From Nematostella vectensis (taxonomy: Eukaryota; Cnidaria; Anthozoa; Actiniaria; Edwardsiidae): 64,000 nt of DNA. The stretch is from NCBI RefSeq assembly GCF_932526225.1, contig NC_064046.1:15389408-15453407 (forward strand). Reading direction: 5' to 3'. The notes under the pieces are model-generated. The model searched no databases, was not told the origin of the DNA, and worked only from the letters and a program-made list of their open reading frames with translations. Shown one piece after another: positions 39,101 through 51,200 of this stretch (its first letter is position 1; each line of letters starts with the position of its first letter). The translations under genes were made by a program, and so were the position numbers.

Positions 39101-40400
39101 AAAGCTTCAGGGTTACATTCGGGAATTTGTTTTACGAGTGTAACCTCCAAAAGGTTACAATCGATAATTTTTTTTACGAATGTAAATTCCAAAAAGTAAC
39201 ATTAGGAAAAATAAAACAGTATACTCGGAAAAAAAGGTATATCAATCTATCGAGCGCTATGGTCTATGTTAGAATCTACTTAATCAAGTTATCCAAGGAA
39301 TCTAGTTAGTTCTTGTGCTCATAAAATATGTACAGGATCCTGAACAAAGCATGAGCACATCAAAGATGCTGAGTGTACATAAAAATGTCCCTATACCTTC
39401 TTTTTATGTCATGACACACCAAGAACAGTATAATTAAGTATCGATATTTAAAAAAAAAAATAAAGAAAAAAAAATAGGCTATCAGCGGGAATCGAACCCG
39501 GGTCGCTGCGTTAGTAGTCAAGTGCCCGCAACGAAAGACTAACGTGGCATTGCTGAAGGGAATTGTAATAAAAATTACTTTTAATACTGGTGGTATCGTA
39601 AACTATCCCAAGCAAAGTCACCATCGGACTGTAGGTTACATTCGGGAAAAGCTTCAGGGTTACATTCGGGAATTAATTTTACGAGTGTAACCTCCAAATG
39701 TTACAATCGATAATTTTTTCCGAATGTAAATTCCAAAATGTAACATTAGGAAAAATAAAACAGTATACTCGGAAAAAAGGTAAATCAATCTATCGAGCGC
39801 TATGCTCTTTGTTAGAATCTACTTAATGAAGTTATCCAAGGAATCTAGTTAGTTCTTGTGTGCATAAAATATGTACAGGATCCTGAACAAAGCATGAGCA
39901 CATCAAAGATGAGCACATCAAAAATGTCCCTATACCTTCTTTTTATGTCATGACACACCAAGAACAGTATAATTAAGTATCGATATTTAAAAAAAAAAAA
40001 ATAAAGAAAAAAAATAGGCTATCAGCGGGAATCGAACCCGGGTCGCTGCGTTAGTAGTCAAGTGCCCGCAACGAAAGACTAACGTGGCATTGCTGAAGGG
40101 AATTGAAATAAAAATTACTTTTAATACTATTGGTATCGTAAACTATCCCAAGCAAAGTCACCATCGAACTGGAGGTTACATTCGGGAAAAGCTTTAGGGT
40201 TACATTCGGGAATTTGTTTTACGAGTGTATCCTCCAAAAGGTTACAATCGATAATTTTTTTTCCGAATGTAAATTCCAAAAAGTAACATTAGGAAAAATA
40301 AAACAGATTACTTGGAAAAAAAGGTATATCAATCTATCGAGCGCTATGCTCTATGTTAGAATCTACTTAATCAAGTTATCCAAGGAATCTAGTTAGTTCT
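33120..40400 (+). repeat. 5-mer/6-mer higher-order repeat
   Basis: The marker GCGCTATGGTC occurs near 33256, 35985, 36530 and 39256. Blocks of about 2729 bp (five units) and 3272 bp (six units) follow each other. The longer block has one extra unit because the 35.99-36.53 kb unit is repeated directly. Further shared variants are GAATTAATTTTACG (33671, 36400, 36943, 39673), GATGAGCACATCAAAA (33909, 37181, 39909), AAACAGATTACT, GCAAGAGCACATC and AGTATCCAAGTG. Copies are nearly identical over kilobases. Confidence 0.85.
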
Positions 40401-40968
40401 TGTGTGCATAAAATATGTACAGGATCCTGAACAAAGCATGAGCACATCAAAGATGCTGAGAGTACATAAAGATGTCCCTATACCTTCTTTTTATGTCATG
40501 ACACACCAAGGACATTAAAACTAAGTATCGATATTAAAAAAAAAATAAATAAGGAAACAAAAATATGCTATCAGCGGGAATCGGACCCGGGTCGCTGCGT
40601 TAGTAGTCAAGTGCACGCAACGAAAGACTAACGTGGCATTGCTGAAGGAAATTGTAATGAAAATTACTTTTAATGCTATTGGTATCGTAAACTATCCCAA
40701 GCAAAGTCACCATCGGACTGGAGGTTACATTCGGGAAAAGCTATAGGGTTACATTCGGGAATTTGTTTTACGAGTGTAACCTCCAAACGGTTACAATCGA
40801 TAATTTTTTTTCCGAATGTAAATTCCAAAAAGTAACATTAGGAAAAATAAAACAGTATACTCGGAAAAAAAGGTATATCAATCTATCAAGCGCTATGCTC
40901 TATCTTAGAATCTACTTAATCAAGTTATCCAAGAAATCTAGTTAGTTCTTGTGTGCATAAAATATGTA

Positions 40969-41329
40969 CAGGATCCTGAACAAAGCATGAGCACATCAAA
41001 GATGCTGAAAGTACATAAAAATGTCACTATACCTTCTTTTTATGTCATGACACACCAAGAACAGTATAATTAAGTATCGATATTTAAAAAAAAATAAAGA
41101 AAAAAAAATAGGCTATCAGCGGGAATCGAACCTCCAAAAGGTTACAATCGATAAATTTTTTTCCGAATGTAAATTCCAAAAAGTAACATTAGGAAAAATA
41201 AAACAGTATACTCGGAAAAAAAGGTATATCAATCTATCGAGCGCTATGCTCTATGTTAGAATCTACTTAATCAAGTTATCCAAGGAATCTAGTTAGTTCT
41301 TGTGTGCATAAAATATGTACAGGATCCTG
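40969..41329 (+). repeat. Truncated monomer (361 bp), tRNA-like module lost
   Basis: At 41122-41135 the sequence GGGAATCGAACC continues directly as TCCAAAAGGTTAC. In other units these two points are about 185 bp apart. The lost segment holds most of the tRNA-like module, the conserved spacer and the first three motif copies. AACC is present at both ends of the missing segment, so a short-homology deletion is likely. It is the only unit in the window without the tRNA-like module. Confidence 0.92.
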
Positions 41330-43839
41330 AACAAAGCATGAGCACATCAAAGATGCTGAGAGTACATAAAAATGTCCCTATACCTTCTTTTTATGTCATG
41401 ACACACCCAGAACAGTATAATTAAGTATCGATATTTAAAAAAAAATAAAGAAAAAAAATAGGCTATCAGCGGGAATCGAACCCGGGTCGCTGCGTTAGTA
41501 GTCAAGTGCCCGCAACGAAAGAATAACGTGGCATTGCTGAAGGGAATTTTAATGAAAATTACTTTTAATGCTATTGGTATCGTAAACTATCCCAAGCAAA
41601 GTCACCATCGGACTGGAGGTTACATTCGGGAAAAGCTTCAGGGTTACATTCGGGAATTTGTTTTACGAGTGTAACCTCCAAAAGGTTACAATCGATAATT
41701 TTTTTTAGGAATGTAAATTCCAAAAAGTAACATTAGGAAAAATAAAACAGTATACTCGGAAAAAAAGGTATATCAATCTATCGAGCGCTATGCTCTATGT
41801 TAGAATCTACTTAATCAAGTTATCCAAGGAATCTAGTTAGTTCTTGTGTGCATAAAATATGTACAGGATCCTGAACAAAGCATGAGCACATCAAAGATGC
41901 TGAGAGTACATAAAAATGTCCCTATACCTTCTTTTTATGTCATGACACACCAAGAACAGTAAAATTAAGTATCGATATTAAAAAAAAAAAATAAAGAAAA
42001 AAAAATAGGCTATCAGCGGGAATCGAACCCGGGTCGCTGCGTTAGTAGTCAAGTGCCCGCAACAAAAGACTAACGTGGCATTGCTGAAGGGAATTGTAAT
42101 AAAAATTACTTTTAATACTGGTGGTATCGTAAACTATCCCAAGCAAAGTCACCATCGGACTGGAGGTTACATTCGGGAAAAGCTTCAGGGTTACATTCGG
42201 GAATTTGTTTTACGAGTGTAACCTCCAAAAGGTTACAATCGATAATTTTTTTCCGAATGTAAATTCCAAAAAGTAACATTAGGAAAAATAAAACAGTATA
42301 CTCGGAAAAAAAGGTATATCAATCTATCGAGCGCTATGCTCTTTGTTAGAATCTACTTAAGTTATCCAAGGAATCTAGTTAGTTCTTGTGTGCATAAAAT
42401 ATGTACAGGATCCTGAACAAAGCATGAGCGCATCAAAGATGAGCACATCAAAAATGTCGCTATACCTTCTTTTTATGTCATGACACACCAAGAACAGTAT
42501 AATTAAGTATCGATATTTAAAAAAAAATAAAGAAAAAAAATAGGCTATCAGCGGGAATCGAACCCGGGTCGCTGCGTTAGTAGTCAAGTGCCCGCAACGA
42601 AAGACTAACGTGGCATTGCTGAAGGGAATTGTAATGAAAATTACTTTTAATACTATTGGTATCGTAAACTATCCCAAGCAAAGTCACCATCGAACTGGAG
42701 GTTACATTCGGGAAAAGCTTTAGGGTTACATTCGGGAATTTGTTTTACGAGTGTAGCCTCCAAAAGGTTACAATCGATAATTTTTTTTCCGAATGTAAAT
42801 TCCAAAAAGTAACATTAGGAAAAATAAAACAGTATACTCGGAAAAAAAGGTATATCAATCTATCGAGCGCTATGCTCTATGTTAGAATCTACTTAATCAA
42901 GTTATCCAAGAAATCTAGTTAGTTCTTGTGTGCATAAAATATGTACAGGATCCTGAACAAAGCATGAGCACATCAAAGATGCTGAGAGTACATAAAAATG
43001 CCCCTATACCTTCTTTTTATGTCATGACACACCAAGGACATTATAACTAAGTATCGATATTAAAAAAAAAAATAAAGAAAGAAACAAAAATATGCTATCA
43101 GCGGGAATCGGACCCGGGTAGCTGCGTTAGTAGTCAAGTGCCCGCAACGAAAGACTAACGTGGCATTGCTGAAGGGAATTGTAATGAAAATTACTTTTAA
43201 TACTATTGGTATCGTAAACTATCCCAAGCAAAGTCACCATCGAACTGGAGGTTACATTCGGGAAAAGCTTTAGGGTTAGATTCGGGAATTTGTTTTACGA
43301 GTGTATACTCCAAAAGGTTACAATCGATAATTTTTTTCCGAATGTAAATTCCAAAAAGTAACATTAGGAAAAATAAAACAGTATACTCGGAAAAAAAGGT
43401 ATATCAATCTATCGAGCGCTATGCTCTATGTTAGAATCTACTTAATCAAGTTATACAAGGAATCTAGTTAGTTCTTGTGTGCATAAAATATGTACAGGAT
43501 CCTGAACAAAGCATGAGCACATCAAAGATGCTGAGAGTACATAAAATGTCCCTATACCTTCTTTTTAAGTCATGACACACCAAGGACATCATAACTAAGT
43601 ATCGATATTAAAAAAAAAAAAATAAAGAAACAAAAATATGCTATCAGCGGGAATCGAACCCGGGTCGCTGCGTTAGTAGTCAAGTGCTAGCAACGAAAGA
43701 CTAACGTGGCATTGCTGAAGGGAATTGTAATGAAAATTACTTTTAATACTATCGATATCGTAAACTATCCCAAGCAAAGTCACCATCGGACTGGAGGTTA
43801 CATTCGGGAAAAGCTTCAGGGTTACATTCGGGAATTTGT

Positions 43840-46800
43840 TTTACGAGTGTAACCTTCAAAAGGTTATAATCGATAATTTTTTTTACGAATGTAAATTCCA
43901 AAAAGTAACATTAGGAAAAATAAAACAGTATACTCGGAAAAAAAGGTATATCAATCTATCGAATGTTTTGCTCTATGTTAGAATCTACTTAATCAAGTTA
44001 TCCAAGGAATCTAGTTAGTTCTTGTGTGCATAAAATATGTACAGGATCCTGAACAAAGCATGAGCACAACAAAGATGCTGAGAGTACATAAAAATGTTCC
44101 TATACCTTCTTTTAATGTCATGACACACCAAGAACAGTATAATTAAGTATCGATATTAAAAAAAAAAAAATAAAGAAAAAAAAAATGCTATCAGCGGGAA
44201 TCGAACCCGGGTCGCTGCGTTAGTAGTGAAGTGCCCGCAACGAAAGACTAACGTGGCATTGCTGAAGGGAATTGTAATGAAAATTACTTTTAATACTATT
44301 GGTATCGTAAACTATCCCAAGCAAAGTCACCATCGGACTGGAGGTTACATTCGGGAAAAACTTTAGGGTTACATTTGGGAATTTGTTTTACGATTTTAAC
44401 CTCCAAAAGGTTACAATCCATAATTTTTTTTACGAATGTAAATTCCAAAAAGTAACATTAGGAAAAATAAAAGAGTATACTCGGAAAAAAAGGTATATCA
44501 ATCTATCGAGCGCTATGCTCTATGTTAGAATCTACTTAATCAAGTTATCCAAGGAATCTAGTTAGTTCTTGTGTGCATAAAATATGTACAGGATCCTGAA
44601 CAAAGCATGAGCACATCAAAGATGCTGAGAGTACATAAAAATGTCCCTATACCTTCTTTTTATGTCATGACACACCAAGAACAGTATAATTAAGTATCGA
44701 TATTTAAAAAAAAAAATAAAGAAAAAAAAAATAAGCTATCAGCGGGAATCGAACCCGGGTCGCTGCGTTAGTAGTCAAGTGCCCGCAACGAAAGACTAAC
44801 GTGGCATTGCTGAAGGGAATTGTAATGAAAATTACTTTTAATACTATTGGTATCGTAAACTATCCCAAGCAAAGTCACCATCGGACTGGAGGTTACATTC
44901 GGGAAAAGCTTCAGGGTTACATTCGGGAATTTGTTTTACGAGTGTAACCTCCAAAAGGTTACAATCGATAATTTTTTTCCGAATGTAAATTCCAAAAAGT
45001 AACATTAGGAAAAATAAAACAGTATACTCGGAAAAAAAGGTATATCAATCTATCGAGCGCTATGCTCTTTGTTAGAATCTACTTAATGAAGTTATCCAAG
45101 GAATCTAGTTAGTTCTTGTGTGCATAAAATATGTACAGGATCCTGAACAAAGCATGAGCACATCAAAGATGCGGAGAGTACATAAAAATGTCCCTATACC
45201 TTCTTTTTATGTCATGACACACCCAGAACAGTATAATTAAGTATCGATATTTAAAAAAAAAAAATAAAGAAAAAAAAAATAGGCTATCAGCGGGAATCAA
45301 ACCCGGGTCGCTGCGTTAGTAGTCAAGTGCCCGCAACGAAAGACTAACGTGGCATTGCTGAAGGGAATTGTAATGAAAATTACTTTTAATACTATTGGTA
45401 TCGTAAACTATCCCAAGCAAAGTCACCATCGCACTGGAGGTTACATTCGGGAAAAGCTTCAGGGTTACATTCGGGAATTTGTTTTACGAGTGTAACCTCC
45501 AAAAGGTTACAATCGATAAATTTTTTTCCGAATGTAAATTTTAAAAAGTAACATTAGGAAAAATAAAACAGTATACTCGGAAAAAAAGGTATATCAATCT
45601 ATCGAGCGCTATGCTCTATGTTAGAATCTACTTAATCAAGTTATTCAAGGAATCTAGTTAGTTCTTGTGTGCATAAAATATGTACAGGATCCTGAACAAA
45701 GCATGAGCACATCAAAGATGCTGAGAGTACATAAAAATGTCCCTATACCTTCTTTTTATGTCATGACACACCAAGAACAGTATAATTAAGTATCGATATT
45801 TAAAAAAAAAAAATAAAGAAAAAAAAATAGGCTATCAGCGGGAATCGAACCCGGGTCGCTGCGTTAGTAGTCAAGTGCCCGCAACGAAAGACTAACATGG
45901 CATTGCTGAAGGGAATTGCAATGAAAATTACTTTTAATACTATTGGTATCGTAAACTATCCCAAGCAGTCACCATCGAGCTGGAGGTTACATTCGGGAAA
46001 AGCTTCAGGGTTACATTCGGGAATTTGTTTTACGAGTGTAACCTTCAAAAGGTTATAATCGATAATTTTTTTTACGAATGTAAATTCCAAAAAGTAACAT
46101 TAGGAAAAATAAAACAGTATACTCGGAAAAAAAGGTATATCAATCTATCGAATGTTTTGCTCTATGTTAGAATCTACTTAATCAAGTTATCCAAGGAATC
46201 TAGTTAGTTCTTGTGTGCATAAAATATGTACAGGATCCTGAACAAAGCATGAGCACAACAAAGATGCTGAGAGTACATAAAAATGTTCCTATACCTTCTT
46301 TTAATGTCATGACACACCAAGAACAGTATAATTAAGTATCGATATTAAAAAAAAAAAAATAAAGAAAAAAAAAATGCTATCAGCGGGAATCGAACCCGGG
46401 TCGCTGCGTTAGTAGTGAAGTGCCCGCAACGAAAGACTAACGTGGCATTGCTGAAGGGAATTGTAATGAAAATTACTTTTAATACTATTGGTATCGTAAA
46501 CTATCCCAAGCAAAGTCACCATCGGACTGGAGGTTACATTCGGGAAAAACTTTAGGGTTACATTTGGGAATTTGTTTTACGATTTTAACCTCCAAAAGGT
46601 TACAATCCATAATTTTTTTTACGAATGTAAATTCCAAAAAGTAACATTAGGAAAAATAAAAGAGTATACTCGGAAAAAAAGGTATATCAATCTATCGAGC
46701 GCTATGCTCTATGTTAGAATCTACTTAATCAAGTTATCCAAGGAATCTAGTTAGTTCTTGTGTGCATAAAATATGTACAGGATCCTGAACAAAGCATGAG

Positions 46801-48210
46801 CACATCAAAGATGCTGAGAGTACATAAAAATGTCCCTATACCTTCTTTTTATGTCATGACACACCAAGAACAGTATAATTAAGTATCGATATTTAAAAAA
46901 AAAAATAAAGAAAAAAAAAATAAGCTATCAGCGGGAATCGAACCCGGGTCGCTGCGTTAGTAGTCAAGTGCCCGCAACGAAAGACTAACGTGGCATTGCT
47001 GAAGGGAATTGTAATGAAAATTACTTTTAATACTATTGGTATCGTAAACTATCCCAAGCAAAGTCACCATCGGACTGGAGGTTACATTCGGGAAAAGCTT
47101 CAGGGTTACATTCGGGAATTTGTTTTACGAGTGTAACCTCCAAAAGGTTACAATCGATAATTTTTTTCCGAATGTAAATTCCAAAAAGTAACATTAGGAA
47201 AAATAAAACAGTATACTCGGAAAAAAAGGTATATCAATCTATCGAGCGCTATGCTCTTTGTTAGAATCTACTTAATGAAGTTATCCAAGGAATCTAGTTA
47301 GTTCTTGTGTGCATAAAATATGTACAGGATCCTGAACAAAGCATGAGCACATCAAAGATGCGGAGAGTACATAAAAATGTCCCTATACCTTCTTTTTATG
47401 TCATGACACACCCAGAACAGTATAATTAAGTATCGATATTTAAAAAAAAAAAATAAAGAAAAAAAAAATAGGCTATCAGCGGGAATCAAACCCGGGTCGC
47501 TGCGTTAGTAGTCAAGTGCCCGCAACGAAAGACTAACGTGGCATTGCTGAAGGGAATTGTAATGAAAATTACTTTTAATACTATTGGTATCGTAAACTAT
47601 CCCAAGCAAAGTCACCATCGCACTGGAGGTTACATTCGGGAAAAGCTTCAGGGTTACATTCGGGAATTTGTTTTACGAGTGTAACCTCCAAAAGGTTACA
47701 ATCGATAAATTTTTTTCCGAATGTAAATTTTAAAAAGTAACATTAGGAAAAATAAAACAGTATACTCGGAAAAAAAGGTATATCAATCTATCGAGCGCTA
47801 TGCTCTATGTTAGAATCTACTTAATCAAGTTATTCAAGGAATCTAGTTAGTTCTTGTGTGCATAAAATATGTACAGGATCCTGAACAAAGCATGAGCACA
47901 TCAAAGATGCTGAGAGTACATAAAAATGTCCCTATACCTTCTTTTTATGTCATGACACACCAAGAACAGTATAATTAAGTATCGATATTTAAAAAAAAAA
48001 AATAAAGAAAAAAAAATAGGCTATCAGCGGGAATCGAACCCGGGTCGCTGCGTTAGTAGTCAAGTGCCCGCAACGAAAGACTAACATGGCATTGCTGAAG
48101 GGAATTGCAATGAAAATTACTTTTAATACTATTGGTATCGTAAACTATCCCAAGCAGTCACCATCGAGCTGGAGGTTACATTCGGGAAAAGCTTCAGGGT
48201 TACATTCGGG
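43840..48210 (+). repeat. Tetrameric higher-order repeat, two near-identical copies, offset 2189 bp
   Basis: The segment about 43.84-46.02 kb repeats at 46.03-48.21 kb. Shared rare variants include GAATGTTTTGCTC, GAGCACAACAAAG, GGGAAAAACTTTAGG, ACATTTGGGAATTTG, GATGCGGAGAG, GGAATCAAACCC, AAATTTTAAAAAG, AACATGGCATT and CAAGCAGTCACC. Even private variants are shared, so this duplication looks recent. Confidence 0.9.
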
Positions 48211-51200
48211 AATTTGTTTTACGAGTGTAACCTCCAAAAGGTTACAATCGATAGTTTTTTTTTTTCGAATGTAAATTCCAAAAAGTAACATTAGGAAAAA
48301 TAAAACAGTATACTCGGAAAAAAAGGTATATCAATCTATCGAGCGCTATGCTCTATTTTAGAATCTCCTTTATCAAGTTATTCAAGGAATCTAGTTAGTT
48401 CTTGTGTGCATAAAATATGTACAGGATCCTGAACAAAGCATGAGCACATCAAAGATGCTGAGAGTACATAAAAATGTCCCTATACCTTCTTTTTATGTCA
48501 TGACACACCAAGAACAGTATAATTAAGTATCGATATTAAAAAAAAAAAAAAATAAAGAAACAAAAATATGCTATCAGCGGGAATCGAACCCGGGTCGCTG
48601 CGTTAGTAGTCAAGTGCCCGCAACGAAAGACTAACGTGGCATTGCTGAAGGGAATTGTAATGAAAATTACTTTTAATACTATCGATATCGTAAACTATCC
48701 CAAGCAAAGTCACCATCGGACTGGAGGTTACATTCGGGAAAAGCTTCAGGGTTACATTCGGGAATTTGTTTTACGAGTGTAACCTCCAAAAGGTTACAAT
48801 CGATAATTTTTTTTCCGAATGTAAATTCCAAAAAGTAACATTAGGAAAAATAAAAGAGTATACTCGGAAAAAAAAAGGTATATCAATCTATCGAGCGTTA
48901 TGCTCTATGTTAGAATCTACTTAATCAAGTTATCCAAGGAATCTAGTTAGTTCTTGTGTGCATAAAATATGTACAGGATCCTGAACAAAGCATGAGCACA
49001 TCAAAGATGCTGAGAGTACATAAAAATGTTCCTATACCTTCTTTTAATGTCATGACACACCAAGAACAGTATAATTAAGTATCGATATTTAAAAAAAAAA
49101 ATTAAGAAAAAAAAAGGCTATCAGCGGGAATCGAACCCGGGTCGCTGCGTTAGTAGTCAAGTGCCCGCAACGAAAGACTAACGTGGCATTGCTGAAGGGA
49201 ATTGAAATGAAAATTACTTTTAATACTATTGGTATCGTAAACTATCCCAAGCAAAGTCACCATCGGACTGCAGGTTACATTCGGGAAAAGCTTCAGGGTT
49301 ACATTCGGGAATTTGTTTTACGAGTGTAACCTCCAAAAGGTTATAATCGATAATTTTTTTTACGAATGTAAATTCCAAAAAGTAACATTAGGAAAAATAA
49401 AACAGTATACTCGGAAAAAAAGGTATATCAATCTATCGAATGTTTTGCTCTATGTTAGAATCTACTTAATCAAGTTATCCAAGGAATCTAGTTAGTTCTT
49501 GTGTGCATAAAATATGTACAGGATCCTGAACAAAGCATGAGCACATCAAAGATGCTGAGAGTACATAAAAATGTCCCTATACCTTCTTTTTATGTCATGA
49601 CACACCAAGAACAGTATAATTAAGTATCGATATTTAAAAAAAAAAATAAAGAAAAAAAAAATAAGCTATCAGCGGGAATCGAACCCGGGTCGCTGCGTTA
49701 GTAGTCAAGTGCCCGCAACGAAAGACTAACGTGGCATTGCTGAAGGGAATTGTAATGAAAATTACTTTTAATACTATTGGTATCGTAAACTATCCCAAGC
49801 AAAGTCACCATCGGACTGGAGGTTACATTCGGGAAAAGCTTCAGGGTTACATTCGGGAATTTGTTTTACGAGTGTAACCTCCAAAAGGTTACAATCGATA
49901 ATTTTTTTCAGAATGTAAATTCCAAAAAGTAACATTAGGAAAAATAAAACAGTATACTCGGAAAAAAAGGTATATCAATCTATCGAGCGCTATGCTCTTT
50001 GTTAGAATCTACTTAATGAAGTTATCCAAGGAATCTAGTTAGTTCTTGTGTGCATAAAATATGTACAGGATCCTGAACAAAGCATGAGCACATCAAAGAT
50101 GCGGAGAGTACATAAAAATGTCCCTATACCTTCTTTTTATGTCATGACACACCCAGAACAGTATAATTAAGTATCGATATTTAAAAAAAAAAATAAAGAA
50201 AAAAAAAATAGGCTATCAGCGGGAATCAAACCCGGGTCGCTGCGTTAGTAGTCAAGTGCCCGCAACGAAAGACTAACGTGGCATTGCTGAAGGGAATTGT
50301 AATGAAAATTACTTTTAATACTATTGGTATCGTAAACTATCCCAAGCAAAGTCACCATCGCACTGGAGGTTACATTCGGGAAAAGCTTCAGGGTTACATT
50401 CGGGAATTTGTTTTACGAGTGTAACCTCCAAAAGGTTACAATCGATAAATTTTTTTCCGAATGTAAATTCCAAAAAGTAACATTAGGAAAAATAAAACAG
50501 TATACTCGGAAAAAAATGTATATCAATCTATCGAGCGCTATGCTCTATGTTATAATCTACTTAATCAAGTTATTCAAGGAATCTAGTTAGTTCTTGTGTG
50601 CATAAAATTTGTACAGGATCCTGAACAAAGCATGAGCACATCAAAGATGCTGAGAGTACATAAAAATGTCCCTATACCTTCTTTTTATGTCATGACACAC
50701 CAAGAACAGTATAATTAAGTATCGATATTTAAAAAAAAAAAATAAAGAAAAAAAAATAGGCTATCAGCGGGAATCGAACCCGGGTCGCTGCGTTAGTAGT
50801 CAAGTGCCCGCAACGAAAGACTAACGTGGCATTGCTGAAGGGAATTGCAATGAAAATTACTTTTAATACTATTGGTATCGTAAACTATCCCAAGCAGTCA
50901 CCATCGAGCTGGAGGTTACATTCGGGAAAAGCTTCAGGGTTACATTCGGGAATTTGTTTTACGAGTGTAACCTCCAAAAGGTTACAATCGATAGTTTTTT
51001 TTTTCGAATGTAAATTCCAAAAAGTAACATTAGGAAAAATAAAACAGTATACTCGGAAAAAAAGGTATATCAATCTATCGAGCGCTATGCTCTATTTTAG
51101 AATCTCCTTTATCAAGTTATTCAAGGAATCTAGTTAGTTCTTGTGTGCATAAAATATGTACAGGATCCTGAACAAAGCATGAGCACATCAAAGATGCTGA

